Shown in pieces: positions 1-9,049 of a DNA stretch of 64,000 nucleotides; within the stretch, counting starts at the first letter, position 1, and every line of letters begins with the position of its first letter. This stretch comes from Planctomycetaceae bacterium. GTDB lineage: Bacteria; Planctomycetota; Planctomycetia; Planctomycetales; Planctomycetaceae. The stretch covers positions 15,461-79,460 of the forward strand of contig JAWKUA010000025.1 in the NCBI GenBank assembly GCA_041398785.1, written 5' to 3'. The notes below the pieces were generated by a model. The model worked only from the letters and a program-made list of their open reading frames with translations, made no database searches and had not been told where the DNA came from. The position numbers and the translations under genes were made by a program.

Positions 1-914
1 GTGCAGCCGCCCTGCATCGCGGTCGACACCATCACCGCCGGAAACGCGGCGGCAATGCGATCGTCCAGGGCCGCCAGCATGAATGTCTGAGTGCCGCCGC
101 CACTGGCTCCCGTGACGCCGATGCGTGCCGTGTCGCAGTCTTCGCGGCTGGTGATCCAGTCCAGAATGCGAATTGAATTCCATGTCTGCAGTCCCAGAAC
201 ATTCAGGCAGCGAAGTTCCGACTGAGCGCTGAACAGTCCCCAGTGATCGGGAGAACTCATGCCGGGCCGCTGCTTCGCGAATCGGTGGGCGAGTTCGTAG
301 GAAATGCTGCTGCCGTCCGCGTAACCCAGCATGTCGTACAGGAACACCATGCAGCCCATGCGAGCCAGTTGAACGCTTCTCGCCTGCAGCGGATGCCGAC
401 CGCCGACTTCAAAGATCTCCGCATCGGAATCCAGTTCCGTCCTGATCTGAGACTCACCGTGATCATGAAAACGCCCTTCGGCCCAGTGTCCGTGAGGACT
501 CACGATGGTCGGCAGACGTCCGGCGGCATCCTTCGGCTTATACAGACTGCCGGTAACCAGCAGCCCCGGACTGCTTTCGAAAAACACCCGGTCGACGGTG
601 TAGTCGTCCCGTTCGACGCGACCGTGAACCGTCGCCCTGATGGGCGGTCGCGAAGGCATCGGCCACAACCCGCACGCCACCAGCATCTGTCGCTTCACGT
701 ATTCCTTCCGCCGCTCCCACGCTTCCGGCGAACCGCTCGGAGCAAACGGGAAGTAGCCGTCCAGATCCTTCAGCGGTCCCAGCCGTGAATCATTCGGAAC
801 GGCCGCCGCCGCGTGCCCGCCGAAGACCGGAACCAGCGGCACAACTCCAGCCGCCACAAGTCCCGCAGCCATGCGCTGCATTGCACCCCGCCGATCAACT
901 GCATTGAACTTCAT
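1..914 (-). CDS. Alpha/beta hydrolase (acetyl xylan esterase-like), C-terminus beyond window
   Basis: The minus-strand frame is open from an ATG at 914 to the left edge, giving about 304 residues with no stop. The N-terminus has a basic stretch and a hydrophobic alanine/valine-rich segment ending near AAAA, so export is likely. The middle carries a DLDGYFPF segment and an SPHGHW block, followed by an ASGGGTQ nucleophile elbow (G-x-S-x-G type) near residue 280. This order fits the large planctomycete acetyl-xylan-esterase/dienelactone-hydrolase-like group. The catalytic Asp and His would lie off the window. The substrate is unknown; carbohydrate ester hydrolysis is an inference from the family. 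Confidence 0.72.
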   Translation of the reverse strand, partial: MKFNAVDRRGAMQRMAAGLVAAGVVPLVPVFGGHAAAAVPNDSRLGPLKDLDGYFPFAPSGSPEAWERRKEYVKRQMLVACGLWPMPSRPPIRATVHGRVERDDYTVDRVFFESSPGLLVTGSLYKPKDAAGRLPTIVSPHGHWAEGRFHDHGESQIRTELDSDAEIFEVGGRHPLQARSVQLARMGCMVFLYDMLGYADGSSISYELAHRFAKQRPGMSSPDHWGLFSAQSELRCLNVLGLQTWNSIRILDWITSREDCDTARIGVTGASGGGTQTFMLAALDDRIAAAFPAVMVSTAMQGGC

Positions 915-1478
915 GACTCTCTCACTTTCACTGGCCGGTCGTCGAAACGGAACATCCGGAACACTCTAACCAACGACAAGCAAAGCGCACAGCAATCCGG
1001 CATCCTGACCCGGTAGTCGAACTGGTGCCTGGAACCACGATTTCGAGAGGTCGAAGACATGCGCCTGCCGGCAACACTGCTGCACGTCACAACTGTGTCC
1101 CGCGACATCGGGCACGAACGGAGCCTGACAGCGCCAGTCACGAACTGACATCGCGCAGCTCGCTCTTGTGTGATGATGGTCCGTGTGTGATCGACGAGCA
1201 GCGCGACGTAGGTCTGCTTTCGCCGTGTTCGGCCGAGGTTGCGTCTTTCGGCCGGTTCATCGGCTTCGGCAGCGACGATTGCGGACGGCTTCAGGCATCC
1301 GAACATCGGCTGCGGGAACTGCTGACCAGCGGCGAGCACTGTTGACGCCACCGAACACCGCAGCGCTGAACGATCGACGAAGCCGTCCGCTGCGGCGCCG
1401 ATGGTCGACAATGCCGGGTACAGAAATCATCATCACTGACCGTTGGGCACCGGACGTCGTTGCTGCCGGGGAACGTCG
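915..1478. other. Intergenic stretch, no gene recognised
   Basis: The open frames here are short, overlap on both strands and have arginine/serine-rich compositions typical of shadow frames in GC-rich DNA. I see no RNA gene or clear terminator. It presumably holds the promoter of the leftward hydrolase gene. Confidence 0.5.
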
Positions 1479-1605
1479 TTTGGAGTGCGGTGACTGGTCA
1501 CCGCTTTGGATTTCGTTCAGCCAGCCGAAAGCAGGATGATCGTAATTAATGGGCATCGCAAGCCTGTGGACATTCAAAGCTCCGCCGAGCTGGAGCACTC
1601 CAAAG
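1479..1605. repeat. REP-like palindromic element, copy 1
   Basis: This is an element of about 127 bp. Its ends form an inverted repeat (TTTGGAGTGC at the left, GCACTCCAAAG at the right). Just inside the left end is a perfect small palindrome, CGGTGAC-TG-GTCACCG. The interior contains TTCGTTCAGCCAGCCGA and CATCGCAAGCCTGTGGA blocks that recur in copies 2 and 3. Confidence 0.85.
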
Positions 1606-1607
1606 TT

Positions 1608-1730
1608 CTGGAGTGCGGTGACTGGTCACCGCTTTGGAATTCGTTCAGCCAGCCGAGCAGGATGATCGTGAGGAATGGACATCGCAAGCCTGTGGAGATC
1701 CAAAGCTCCGGTGAGTCGGAGCGCTCCAGA
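1608..1730. repeat. REP-like palindromic element, copy 2
   Basis: This copy directly follows copy 1 in tandem, with only a couple of bases between them. It keeps the CGGTGAC-TG-GTCACCG palindrome and the same interior blocks. Its right end is diverged to GCGCTCCAGAG. It is in frame with the transposase, so a long reading of that gene would translate it. Confidence 0.85.
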
Positions 1731-2393
1731 GAACTCGCCGAGCGAATTTCTCGTCTCAACAGCTTGCAGATAGCGGAGGTTGAACGACTGGTCACCTCGC
1801 TTGAACTGCAGTCGCGACGAGACACGTCGTCAAGCCGACGGCAACATTCGCACTGGCCGCACGCACCATTGCATCGGCTCGGAGGTAAAGGCACCTACAT
1901 AGTGACTGCCGGAACCTTCGGCAAAGAGCATCACTTTTGTAGTGCCGAGTCGCTGCAACTTCTGCAGGCAGAATTACTCGCGAAGGCACGGCAGTACGAC
2001 TGGCAGCTTGAAGCCTGGGCGTGCTTTTCAAACCACTATCATTTCGTTGGGCACGCACTTGAGGATTCCGCGTCACTCAAGCCGTTTCTGGCTCACTTTC
2101 ATGCGGATTCGGCGAGGGAAATCAATCGCAGGCAGGGCTGTCGAAACCGGCGGGTCTGGTACAACTTTTGGGAGACGGAATTGACGTATGAGAAGTCGTA
2201 CCTCGCGCGACTGAATTACGTGCATCAGAACGCGGTGCGCCATGGCCTTGTCTCTGTTGCGAATCAGTATCGCTGGTGCTCCGCAGCGTGGTTCGAACGG
2301 ACAGCGACGCCGGCCCAGGTGAAAACGATCTACGGCTTCAAGACCGACAAGCTGAAAGTGTTGGATGACTTTGAGGTGTTATCTGCCGGATGA
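1662..2393 (+). CDS. REP-associated tyrosine transposase (RAYT, IS200/IS605-like Y1 family)
   Basis: The protein is a single-strand DNA transposase of the Y1 HUH superfamily, expected to act on flanking REP palindromes. It shows the HUH metal site as HYHF within FSNHYHFVGH, a WYNFWETELTYEKSY block, and the catalytic-tyrosine helix LNYVHQNAVRHGLV near the C-terminus, followed by the QYRWCSAAWFE segment typical of this planctomycete group. The start is uncertain. The frame opens at 1506, but everything before roughly 1730 is translated repeat DNA, and the conserved domain begins near 1850 (HWPHAPLHRL). I chose the ATG at 1662; any start between 1506 and about 1800 is possible. Two repeat copies precede it and at least one full copy follows it. 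Confidence 0.8.
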   Translation: MIVRNGHRKPVEIQSSGESERSRELAERISRLNSLQIAEVERLVTSLELQSRRDTSSSRRQHSHWPHAPLHRLGGKGTYIVTAGTFGKEHHFCSAESLQLLQAELLAKARQYDWQLEAWACFSNHYHFVGHALEDSASLKPFLAHFHADSAREINRRQGCRNRRVWYNFWETELTYEKSYLARLNYVHQNAVRHGLVSVANQYRWCSAAWFERTATPAQVKTIYGFKTDKLKVLDDFEVLSAG

Positions 2394-2404
2394 AATCCAA
2401 AGTT

Positions 2405-2530
2405 CTGGAGTGCGGTGACTGGTCGCCGCTTTGGAATTCGTTCAGCCAGCCGAAAGCAGGACGATCGTGATGAATGGACATCGCAAGCCTGTGGACATCC
2501 AAAGCTCCGCCAAGTCGGCGCACTCCAAAG
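2405..2530. repeat. REP-like palindromic element, copy 3
   Basis: This full-length copy lies immediately after the transposase stop codon, in the same orientation as copies 1 and 2. Its palindrome carries one change (GTCGCCG for GTCACCG). It ends with GCGCACTCCAAAG. Confidence 0.85.
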
Positions 2531-2579
2531 TTCTGGCGTGCGGTGACTGGTTACCGTTTTGGAATTCGTTCAGCCAGAC
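2531..2579. repeat. REP-like element, copy 4, truncated
   Basis: Only the left third of the element is present: the GTGCGGTGACTGGTTACCG palindrome with one change, then TTCGTTCAGCCAG. It stops about 25 bp before the madL start, so the element boundary lies in the presumed 5-prime region of the malonate operon. Confidence 0.75.
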
Positions 2580-2604
2580 AAGAACCGCGCGGTTGGGGTG
2601 AGAA

Positions 2605-3012
2605 ATGGCCATTTACGGAACAGCACTGTTGTCGCTTTGTCTGCTGATTGGTCTTGTGATCGGGCAGTTGATCGGAGCGGCGATTGGTGTTGATGCCAAC
2701 GTCGGCGGCGTCGGGATGGCGATGCTGATGCTGATTCTTTTGTCAGCAAGACTGCAGGCCGCCGGAGTGCTGCCCAAGCCGACTCAGCACGGTGTGCTGT
2801 TCTGGAGTTCCATCTACATCCCCATCGTCGTGGCGATGGCGGCCGGTCAGAATGTCCGGGCGGCCGTCAGTGGCGGAACCGTGGCGGTCCTGGCGGGAGT
2901 GGTTGTCGTTATCGTCAGTTTCCTGCTTGTGCCGCTGATCAGTCGGATCGGTCGGACTTCCGCTGACGATGCTGCCCGCGAAGAAACGGCTTCGACGAGA
3001 GACGAGCCATGA
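2605..3012 (+). CDS. madL: Malonate transporter subunit MadL
   Basis: This is the small subunit of the two-component malonate carrier, Na+-dependent in characterised members of the MadLM family. The 135 residues form about four hydrophobic segments: a glycine-rich N-terminal one (IGLVIGQLIGAAIGVDANVGG), MAMLMLILLSARL, the SSIYIPIVVAMAAGQNV segment and a C-terminal valine-rich helix. A charged tail (DDAAREE) follows. Length and order match the family. The last codons overlap madM by four bases (ATGA), which indicates translational coupling. The truncated REP copy lies just upstream. Confidence 0.88.
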   Translation: MAIYGTALLSLCLLIGLVIGQLIGAAIGVDANVGGVGMAMLMLILLSARLQAAGVLPKPTQHGVLFWSSIYIPIVVAMAAGQNVRAAVSGGTVAVLAGVVVVIVSFLLVPLISRIGRTSADDAAREETASTRDEP

Positions 3013-3785
3013 ACGCTCTGTGCCAGGCTGTCGAATCGGTGCTGACGAAGTATTCGCTGGTCACGGCATTTGCGTTCGTCGGCATCATCATTTGGTTGTC
3101 ATACGCCATCTCGCGTCACATTACTCGGGGACGCATGCACGGTTCGGCGATCGCCATTCTGATCGGATTGCTGCTGGCCTATGTGGGCGGTGTGGCGACC
3201 GGCGGCACGAAAGGGATCGCAGATATCGATTGCCTTGCCGGAATTGGTCTGATGGGCGGAGCCATGCTGAGAGATCTTGCCATCGTCGCGACAGCGTTTG
3301 GAGTACGGCTGGATGAATTCCTCAGGACCGGCATCAGCGGAGTTGTCTCGCTGCTTGTCGGCGTGCTCGTTTCGTTCCTTGTTGGAGCAGTCATCGCGTA
3401 TTCGTTCGGTTATCGGGACGCCGTCAGCATGACGACAATCGGAGGCGGAGCGGCGACGTACATCGTCGGTCCCGTCACCGGAACTGCGCTTGGGGCGTCG
3501 AGTGAAGTGATCGCGCTCAGTGTCGCAGCCGGACTTGTCAAATCCATGCTGGTGATGACGATGACGCCGTTCGTGGCGAAATGGATCGGGCTCGACAACC
3601 CGCGTTCGGCGCTGATCTTCGGCGGACTGATGGGAACCACAAGCGGCGTGGCCGGCGGATTGGCGGCGACGGATGAAAGACTGGTTCCGTATGGCGCGAT
3701 GACGGCGACGTTTTACACCGGGCTGGGATGTCTGGTGGGACCGTCGTTCGTGTTCATTGTCATTCGTTCTGTGGTGAGTTCGTAG
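3009..3785 (+). CDS. madM: Malonate transporter subunit MadM
   Basis: This is the large subunit of the malonate carrier. The 258 residues are mostly membrane segments with the glycine-rich stretches expected of the family (TIGGGAATYIVGPVTGTALG, GGLMGTTSGVAGGLAATDE). The N-terminus begins in the madL stop codon (ATGA overlap). A malonyl-CoA synthetase starts four bases after its stop, so the three genes form one operon for uptake and activation. No membrane decarboxylase subunits of the Malonomonas type are present, so energy coupling is expected through an ion gradient only. Confidence 0.88.
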   Translation: MNALCQAVESVLTKYSLVTAFAFVGIIIWLSYAISRHITRGRMHGSAIAILIGLLLAYVGGVATGGTKGIADIDCLAGIGLMGGAMLRDLAIVATAFGVRLDEFLRTGISGVVSLLVGVLVSFLVGAVIAYSFGYRDAVSMTTIGGGAATYIVGPVTGTALGASSEVIALSVAAGLVKSMLVMTMTPFVAKWIGLDNPRSALIFGGLMGTTSGVAGGLAATDERLVPYGAMTATFYTGLGCLVGPSFVFIVIRSVVSS

Positions 3786-3789
3786 GAAG

Positions 3790-5310
3790 ATGGCTGCAGC
3801 GAAAACGAAACATCTGCCAATCATTGAACGCGCGGTCGGGCATCGTGATCGAATCGCCGTCCGTTCAGACTCAGGCATCCACACATACCACGATCTCGTT
3901 GTCGCGTCAGCAAACGTCGCTGTTGCGTTGCTGAACGGAACTGATGATTTGAACGAAGCGCGGATCGCGTTTCTTGTTCCTCCCGGCGAGCGGTACATCG
4001 CTGCGCAGTGGGGAATCTGGCGAGCAGGCGGAATTGCAGTGCCGCTGAGCCTTGCGGCGACCGGGAAGGAACTGGATTACACGCTGACAGACTCGCGAGC
4101 GGATACGGTGGTCGTCGTCGACGAACTGGCTGAGCGAGTCACATCGCTGTGCCGACAACACGGCCTGCGGCAGATCCGCATCGACAACCTTCCATCCGCA
4201 CCGCAGGTTGTGCTGCCGGAGATTGCGACTGACCGCCGAGCCATGATTCTCTACACCAGCGGAACAACCAGCAAACCGAAAGGTGTTGTGACAACGCACG
4301 CGTGTATTCAGGCTCAGATGGAATCGCTGATCGAAGCGTGGCGCTGGCGGCCGGACGACCGAATTCCGCTGTTTCTGCCGCTGCACCACATTCACGGTAT
4401 CGTCAATATCATGCTGTGTGCGCTGTGGGCCGGTGCTGAGATCGAAGTGTTTCCGCGATTCGAATTGGAAGCGATCCTTAACAGGGTCGCCGATCGCGCG
4501 TACACCGTCTTCATGGCCGTGCCGACAATCTATGTCAAGCTGATCGAAGTCCTGGAAGCGATGCCGCCATCTGAACGGGAACGGACCGTACGCGGCTTCG
4601 CGGACATGCGACTCATGATCTCCGGTTCCGCCGCACTTCCGGCGAGCGTGCATGCCGCCTGGACCAGACTGACCGGGCAGAAGCTTCTGGAACGTTACGG
4701 AATGACCGAGATCGGCATGGCGTTGTCCAACCCCTTTGAGGGAGAACGCCGTCCCGGTGCCGTCGGTCAGCCGCTCCCCGGGGTCGAGGTTCGTCTGCAG
4801 AGCGAGTCGGGTGAATCGGTGACGGAGGACGGCGTCTCCGGCGAGATTCAGGTTCGCGGTCCGAATGTCTTTTGCGAATACTGGAACCGGCAAGAGGCCA
4901 CGCGTGAATCATTTACGGACGGCTGGTTTCGAACCGGTGACATGGCCGTCATCGAGAACGGATACTTTCGCATCATGGGTCGCAGCAGCGTCGACATCAT
5001 CAAAAGCGGCGGCTACAAACTTTCCGCACTGGAAATCGAAGCGTCGCTGCTCGACCACCCGGCCATCGCTCAATGTGCCGTCGTCGGTCTGCCCGACGAA
5101 ACCTGGGGCGAGACCATCGCCGCCGCCATCGTACTCAAAGGTGAAGCATCGCTCGATGCCGACTCACTGCGCCGCTGGTGCAAAGACCGCGTTTCCCCCT
5201 ACAAAATCCCGCGTCGACTGCTCATCGTTAACGAACTGCCCCGAAACGCCATGGGCAAAGTCACCAAACCGGCCGTGACCGAACTGTTCGCTGCCGCGGA
5301 CCGGGAGTGA
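3790..5310 (+). CDS. matB: Malonyl-CoA synthetase (MatB-like acyl-CoA ligase, ANL superfamily)
   Basis: The protein activates a carboxylic acid, inferred to be malonate, to its CoA thioester through an adenylate. Its 506 residues show the P-loop-like LYTSGTTSKPKGV (A3), LPLHHIHG, the YGMTEIGM adenine-binding motif (A5), GWFRTGD (A7), GRSSVDIIKSGGYKLS hinge (A8) and a catalytic lysine in the C-terminal NAMGKVTK (A10). Length matches MatB rather than the longer acetyl-CoA synthetases. The HHIHG and KSGGYK signatures resemble known malonyl-CoA synthetases. A GGAAG ribosome-binding site overlaps the end of madM. Other short dicarboxylates cannot be excluded. Confidence 0.85.
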   Translation: MAAAKTKHLPIIERAVGHRDRIAVRSDSGIHTYHDLVVASANVAVALLNGTDDLNEARIAFLVPPGERYIAAQWGIWRAGGIAVPLSLAATGKELDYTLTDSRADTVVVVDELAERVTSLCRQHGLRQIRIDNLPSAPQVVLPEIATDRRAMILYTSGTTSKPKGVVTTHACIQAQMESLIEAWRWRPDDRIPLFLPLHHIHGIVNIMLCALWAGAEIEVFPRFELEAILNRVADRAYTVFMAVPTIYVKLIEVLEAMPPSERERTVRGFADMRLMISGSAALPASVHAAWTRLTGQKLLERYGMTEIGMALSNPFEGERRPGAVGQPLPGVEVRLQSESGESVTEDGVSGEIQVRGPNVFCEYWNRQEATRESFTDGWFRTGDMAVIENGYFRIMGRSSVDIIKSGGYKLSALEIEASLLDHPAIAQCAVVGLPDETWGETIAAAIVLKGEASLDADSLRRWCKDRVSPYKIPRRLLIVNELPRNAMGKVTKPAVTELFAAADRE

Positions 5311-5497
5311 ACGCGAGGAGCCGGTTCCGAACCTCGCGCCCTGCAATCTTCCCAATCAAGCACTTGGCCGCCGTGCGACGTTCTCGATGCGCGGATGCAC
5401 GTTGCGCGGCGTCCTGCTACGATCGATGCGTCGCGTTCGAAGCCTCAGCACCCACCAGTTCGGCGGGATCGCCGCGCGTTTTGGGGAGACTGGCAAA

Positions 5498-7564
5498 ATG
5501 GTCCGAGCCGCCGCGGGTATCCTGGTCGCTCACATGGTCGTGTTCAGTTTGTCGTCGGATTTGTTGGCCGATGACTTCTCACAGCTCCGTGACCAGTTTC
5601 TGGCACACTGCGTCCGCTGCCACGGTCAGGACGGTGTTGTCGAAGGCAACGTCAACCTGCTGTCTGTGCAGGGGGCTAAGGATCCCTTGAGCAGGCCCGA
5701 GCTGCTGCAGAAACTGATCCGGGTCGTTGAAGATCGTGAGATGCCGCCGGCCGACGAACCTCAGCCGTCGCTGGACGTACGGACCGCATTGGCGGCTCAG
5801 CTAAAGACGATCCTTGCCGAGACACTGCGATCGTACCCCTTCGACCGGACGCCGATGAGGCGGATGAATCGCTTTCAGTACAACAACGCGGTTGTTGACC
5901 TGCTGGAGCTGGACCGTGACATCTTTCAACTGAATGAGCGGCTGATGCGGCGCAGGGACGACTACTTCGACCCGGCGACGCGCAGCATGCCTTCGAAAGT
6001 GCGCGTCTCATGCCGTCCACTGTCGAAGGACATCGACAATCAGCGTCCCGAAGGCTTCCGCGGCGTCGCGGCCTTTCCGCAGGACCAGCGGGCCGAACAC
6101 GGCTTTGACAATCGCGCCGATCACCTGACGTTGTCACCACTGCTGATGGAGGCGTTCCTGGAATTGAGCCAGTCCGTCGCCGGGAGTCCGGATCTGAATG
6201 ATAAGGAATGCCGGAGTTGGAGCTGGCTCTTCGCGGCGCCGGCTGAAGAGTCCATTGACGACGGCGGGATGACGAGCGTCATTCGCGAGCGGGTCGGCAG
6301 GCTGCTGCGGCGTGCATTTCGCAGGTCGATCGATGCTGAGACCCGGGAGAGCTTTGTCCGATTTGCCGAGGCGCAACTGGCTGCCGGCGCTTCCTTCGAG
6401 CAGACCATGAGAGCAGTCGTCGGTGCAGTCCTTGCCATGCCGGAATTCCTGTACTTTCATGACGAGCCGGCCGACGGAAGTTCGGATCGTGCGACGACCG
6501 GCCGGGAACCCGTAAGCGACTTCGAGCTGGCTTCGCGCCTGGCCCTGTTCCTGTGGAGCAGCATTCCGGACGACACCCTGCTGGACCTTGCAGACGCGGG
6601 ACGACTGAGCGACCCGGACACGCTGGGCGCTCAGATTGACCGCATGCTGGACGATCGCCGGACGGGACGCTTCTGCGACAATTTCCCGTCGCAATGGCTG
6701 CAACTGGATCGGTTGATCACCGCAATTCCTGACCGGGAGATGTATCCGTATTTCTACTATCACGGCTATCGCACCAGCATGCACATGATGTCCGAACCGC
6801 TGCTGTTGTTTGAGACGGTCTACATCGAAGACCGATCGATTCTCGATTTGCTCGCGCCTGATTTCACGTGGCAGAGCGAGATGCTGCGTCAGAACTATGA
6901 AGGAGTGTCCGCTTCCGGCCACGACGTGCAGGTGCAGACGTTCGAGAGGGTCGCCATCGACCACCCGCGCCGCGGCGGAGTCATTACCAACGCCGCGGTG
7001 ATGACAATGACGTCGACTCCCACCAGGACTCAGCCCATTACGCGCGGCGCCTGGCTGAATGAAGTGGTGTTTAACGATCCGCCGGAACCGCCTCCCGCCG
7101 ATGTCCCGCCGCTGCCGGAAGTGGACCACGAACAGTTGGCGAAACTGACGATCCGCGAACGCCTGGCGGTGCATCGGCAGCGGGCCGACTGTGCCGCCTG
7201 CCACAACAGAATCGATCCACTGGGCTTTGCTCTGGAGAACTTCGGTCCCACCGGAGTCTGGCGGGACAAGTATGAAAACGGCCGCGACGTAGATGTCAGC
7301 GGCCTGTTATTCAATCAATATGAGTTCACTACACTGGAAGAATTCAAGTCGCTGTTGGTACGCCACAAGCAGCGATTCATCCGCGCTTTTGCATCACATC
7401 TGATGTCGTACGCGCTCGGCCGTCAGCCTGGACCGGCGGATGGACCCGCACTGGATGAGATCACCGAACGAGCAGTCAACGGTGAAGATCACATGCGAAC
7501 GATTCTGAAAGCGGTGGCGATGAGCGATCCGTTTCGGCACAAGAATGCGTCCACCGCGGACTGA
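5498..7564 (+). CDS. Planctomycete cytochrome c-type protein (DUF1587/1592/1588/1585)
   Basis: The start at 5498 is chosen because a signal peptide follows directly (hydrophobic core, cleavage near LLADD) and a GGGGAG ribosome-binding site sits nine bases upstream; an upstream in-frame ATG at 5387 would place 37 basic residues before the signal. The mature N-terminus has a heme-binding CVRCHG (residues 38-42). A DUF1587-like MNRFQYNNAVVDLL block, DUF1592 and DUF1588 (LNEVVFNDPPEPPP and CAACHNRIDPLGFALENFG) follow, then the C-terminal DUF1585 region. These proteins accompany a DUF1552 gene, as here, 105 bp downstream. Biochemical function is unknown; an extracytoplasmic redox or polysaccharide-related role is usually suggested. 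Confidence 0.88.
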   Translation: MVRAAAGILVAHMVVFSLSSDLLADDFSQLRDQFLAHCVRCHGQDGVVEGNVNLLSVQGAKDPLSRPELLQKLIRVVEDREMPPADEPQPSLDVRTALAAQLKTILAETLRSYPFDRTPMRRMNRFQYNNAVVDLLELDRDIFQLNERLMRRRDDYFDPATRSMPSKVRVSCRPLSKDIDNQRPEGFRGVAAFPQDQRAEHGFDNRADHLTLSPLLMEAFLELSQSVAGSPDLNDKECRSWSWLFAAPAEESIDDGGMTSVIRERVGRLLRRAFRRSIDAETRESFVRFAEAQLAAGASFEQTMRAVVGAVLAMPEFLYFHDEPADGSSDRATTGREPVSDFELASRLALFLWSSIPDDTLLDLADAGRLSDPDTLGAQIDRMLDDRRTGRFCDNFPSQWLQLDRLITAIPDREMYPYFYYHGYRTSMHMMSEPLLLFETVYIEDRSILDLLAPDFTWQSEMLRQNYEGVSASGHDVQVQTFERVAIDHPRRGGVITNAAVMTMTSTPTRTQPITRGAWLNEVVFNDPPEPPPADVPPLPEVDHEQLAKLTIRERLAVHRQRADCAACHNRIDPLGFALENFGPTGVWRDKYENGRDVDVSGLLFNQYEFTTLEEFKSLLVRHKQRFIRAFASHLMSYALGRQPGPADGPALDEITERAVNGEDHMRTILKAVAMSDPFRHKNASTAD

Positions 7565-7669
7565 AGGAAGGTCAGGGGCGTCGATCCCGCATTGTTGTTC
7601 CGTAGACCGCCGGAGCGTGTAGAATTCGATCGCACATCAAAGATCGGCGACGAAAACTGAGGACTGCAG

Positions 7670-9049
7670 ATGAAGACTTCCCGCCAGGCCCGACATGCCT
7701 CCCGCCGCCGCTTCCTCTCCGCAACCGGCGGCGCAATGCTAAGTCTGCCCTGGCTGGAGAGCGTCGCGTGCCAGTGTCAGGGTGCTTCACGCGGTGAGCG
7801 CATCTCTTCGCCGACGCGGCTGGCCTTTTTCTACCTTCCCAACGGCATCACTCGCCGCGGCTTCTTCCCAGGCGAAGGCGACCGGGAGCTGCCACAGTTC
7901 GCCGGACAGAACAACGTCTGGCGGTTTGAGGGAACGTCGGTTCCGGTTGGCAGCCATCCGCTGACGTTCAGCCCGACACTGAAGCCGCTGCATCCAATGC
8001 GGGAAAAGCTGTCGCTGATCACTGGGCTGGACCGGGAGTTTCAGCAGGGAACCGACTCGCACGCTCAGGCGGCTTCGTGCTTTCTCACCAGCGTGGCGCC
8101 GTATGAAGTGAAGAACTCCGCCTATCCGCTGGCACGCACTCTCGACCACATTGCAGCTGATGTCATCTCCCGGGATACGCCGTACTCAACGCTGGAACTG
8201 AGTTGCAACGACCACGCAAACAACATCGAGTCCATTTACTTCGACAATATGTCCTGGTACGGCACCGGGCACGTCGCACCTTCGATGCGGAATCCGCGGA
8301 AAGTCTACGATCGCCTGTTCGGAACTCAGCAGAACAGTCGTGTTCGCAACATCACCGACCTGGCACTCGAAAACGCCCGGGGATTGCAGCGGCGGCTGAG
8401 CACCGGTGACCGCAAAAGGTTCGACGAATATCTGACAGCGATTCGCACCATCGAAACGCGAATGGACCGGATTGATTCGCTCAGGTCCGAATTGGTCGCA
8501 AACGACATCCAGCGGCCGGCCGACCACCTGCCGAGGAACGAGTATATTCACTTGATGGGCGATCTGCTGGTGACGGCCCTGCAGACGGGGCTCACCAATG
8601 TCGGCACGCTGATGGTCGGGCCGGAGCGGTGGACAACGCCGACGAACTGGGAAGGCATCCTGGACAAGCCGCAAAGTCACCACGCCATGACCCACGCGCC
8701 GCATGATCACCTGGAAGATCTGCTGAAGCTGGACCACTTTCATGTGTCCGCGTACGCCAGACTGCTTCAGCGGATGGACGGCATCGAGGAAGCGGACGGA
8801 ACAACGCTGCTGGACAACACGATCTTCACGCTTGGCGCCGGCATGGGTGACGGCACGACGCACCAATACAACGACCTGCCAATCGTCATCGCCGGTGGCG
8901 GTGGCGGAACGCTGCTGCTCGGCAAGCACGTCCACTGCCGGCCAGGGACGCCCCTCGCCAACCTCTGGCTAACTCAACTGCACGCTCTCGGCGTCGAGCA
9001 GGACCATTATGCCGACAGCACTGGGATACTGGCGGAAATCCGGAGCTGA
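7670..9049 (+). CDS. DUF1552 family exported protein
   Basis: The 459 residues begin with a twin-arginine-type leader: SRRRFLSATGG, a short hydrophobic stretch and WLES before the mature part. The body carries family features: RLAFFYLPNGI, LTFSPTLKPLHPMREKLSLITGLD, and near the C-terminus DNTIFTLGAGMGDGTTHQYNDLPIVIAGGGGG. The fold is related to DUF1501/alkaline-phosphatase-like proteins. It is the standard partner of the DUF1592 protein directly upstream on the same strand, so the two probably act together in the periplasm. The reaction is unknown. Confidence 0.9.
   Translation: MKTSRQARHASRRRFLSATGGAMLSLPWLESVACQCQGASRGERISSPTRLAFFYLPNGITRRGFFPGEGDRELPQFAGQNNVWRFEGTSVPVGSHPLTFSPTLKPLHPMREKLSLITGLDREFQQGTDSHAQAASCFLTSVAPYEVKNSAYPLARTLDHIAADVISRDTPYSTLELSCNDHANNIESIYFDNMSWYGTGHVAPSMRNPRKVYDRLFGTQQNSRVRNITDLALENARGLQRRLSTGDRKRFDEYLTAIRTIETRMDRIDSLRSELVANDIQRPADHLPRNEYIHLMGDLLVTALQTGLTNVGTLMVGPERWTTPTNWEGILDKPQSHHAMTHAPHDHLEDLLKLDHFHVSAYARLLQRMDGIEEADGTTLLDNTIFTLGAGMGDGTTHQYNDLPIVIAGGGGGTLLLGKHVHCRPGTPLANLWLTQLHALGVEQDHYADSTGILAEIRS

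Noticed and set aside
911..1411. Open frames on both strands between the hydrolase and the repeat block
   Set aside because: Composition is arginine/serine/cysteine-rich without any recognisable motif, and the frames overlap each other on both strands, as expected by chance in GC-rich DNA.
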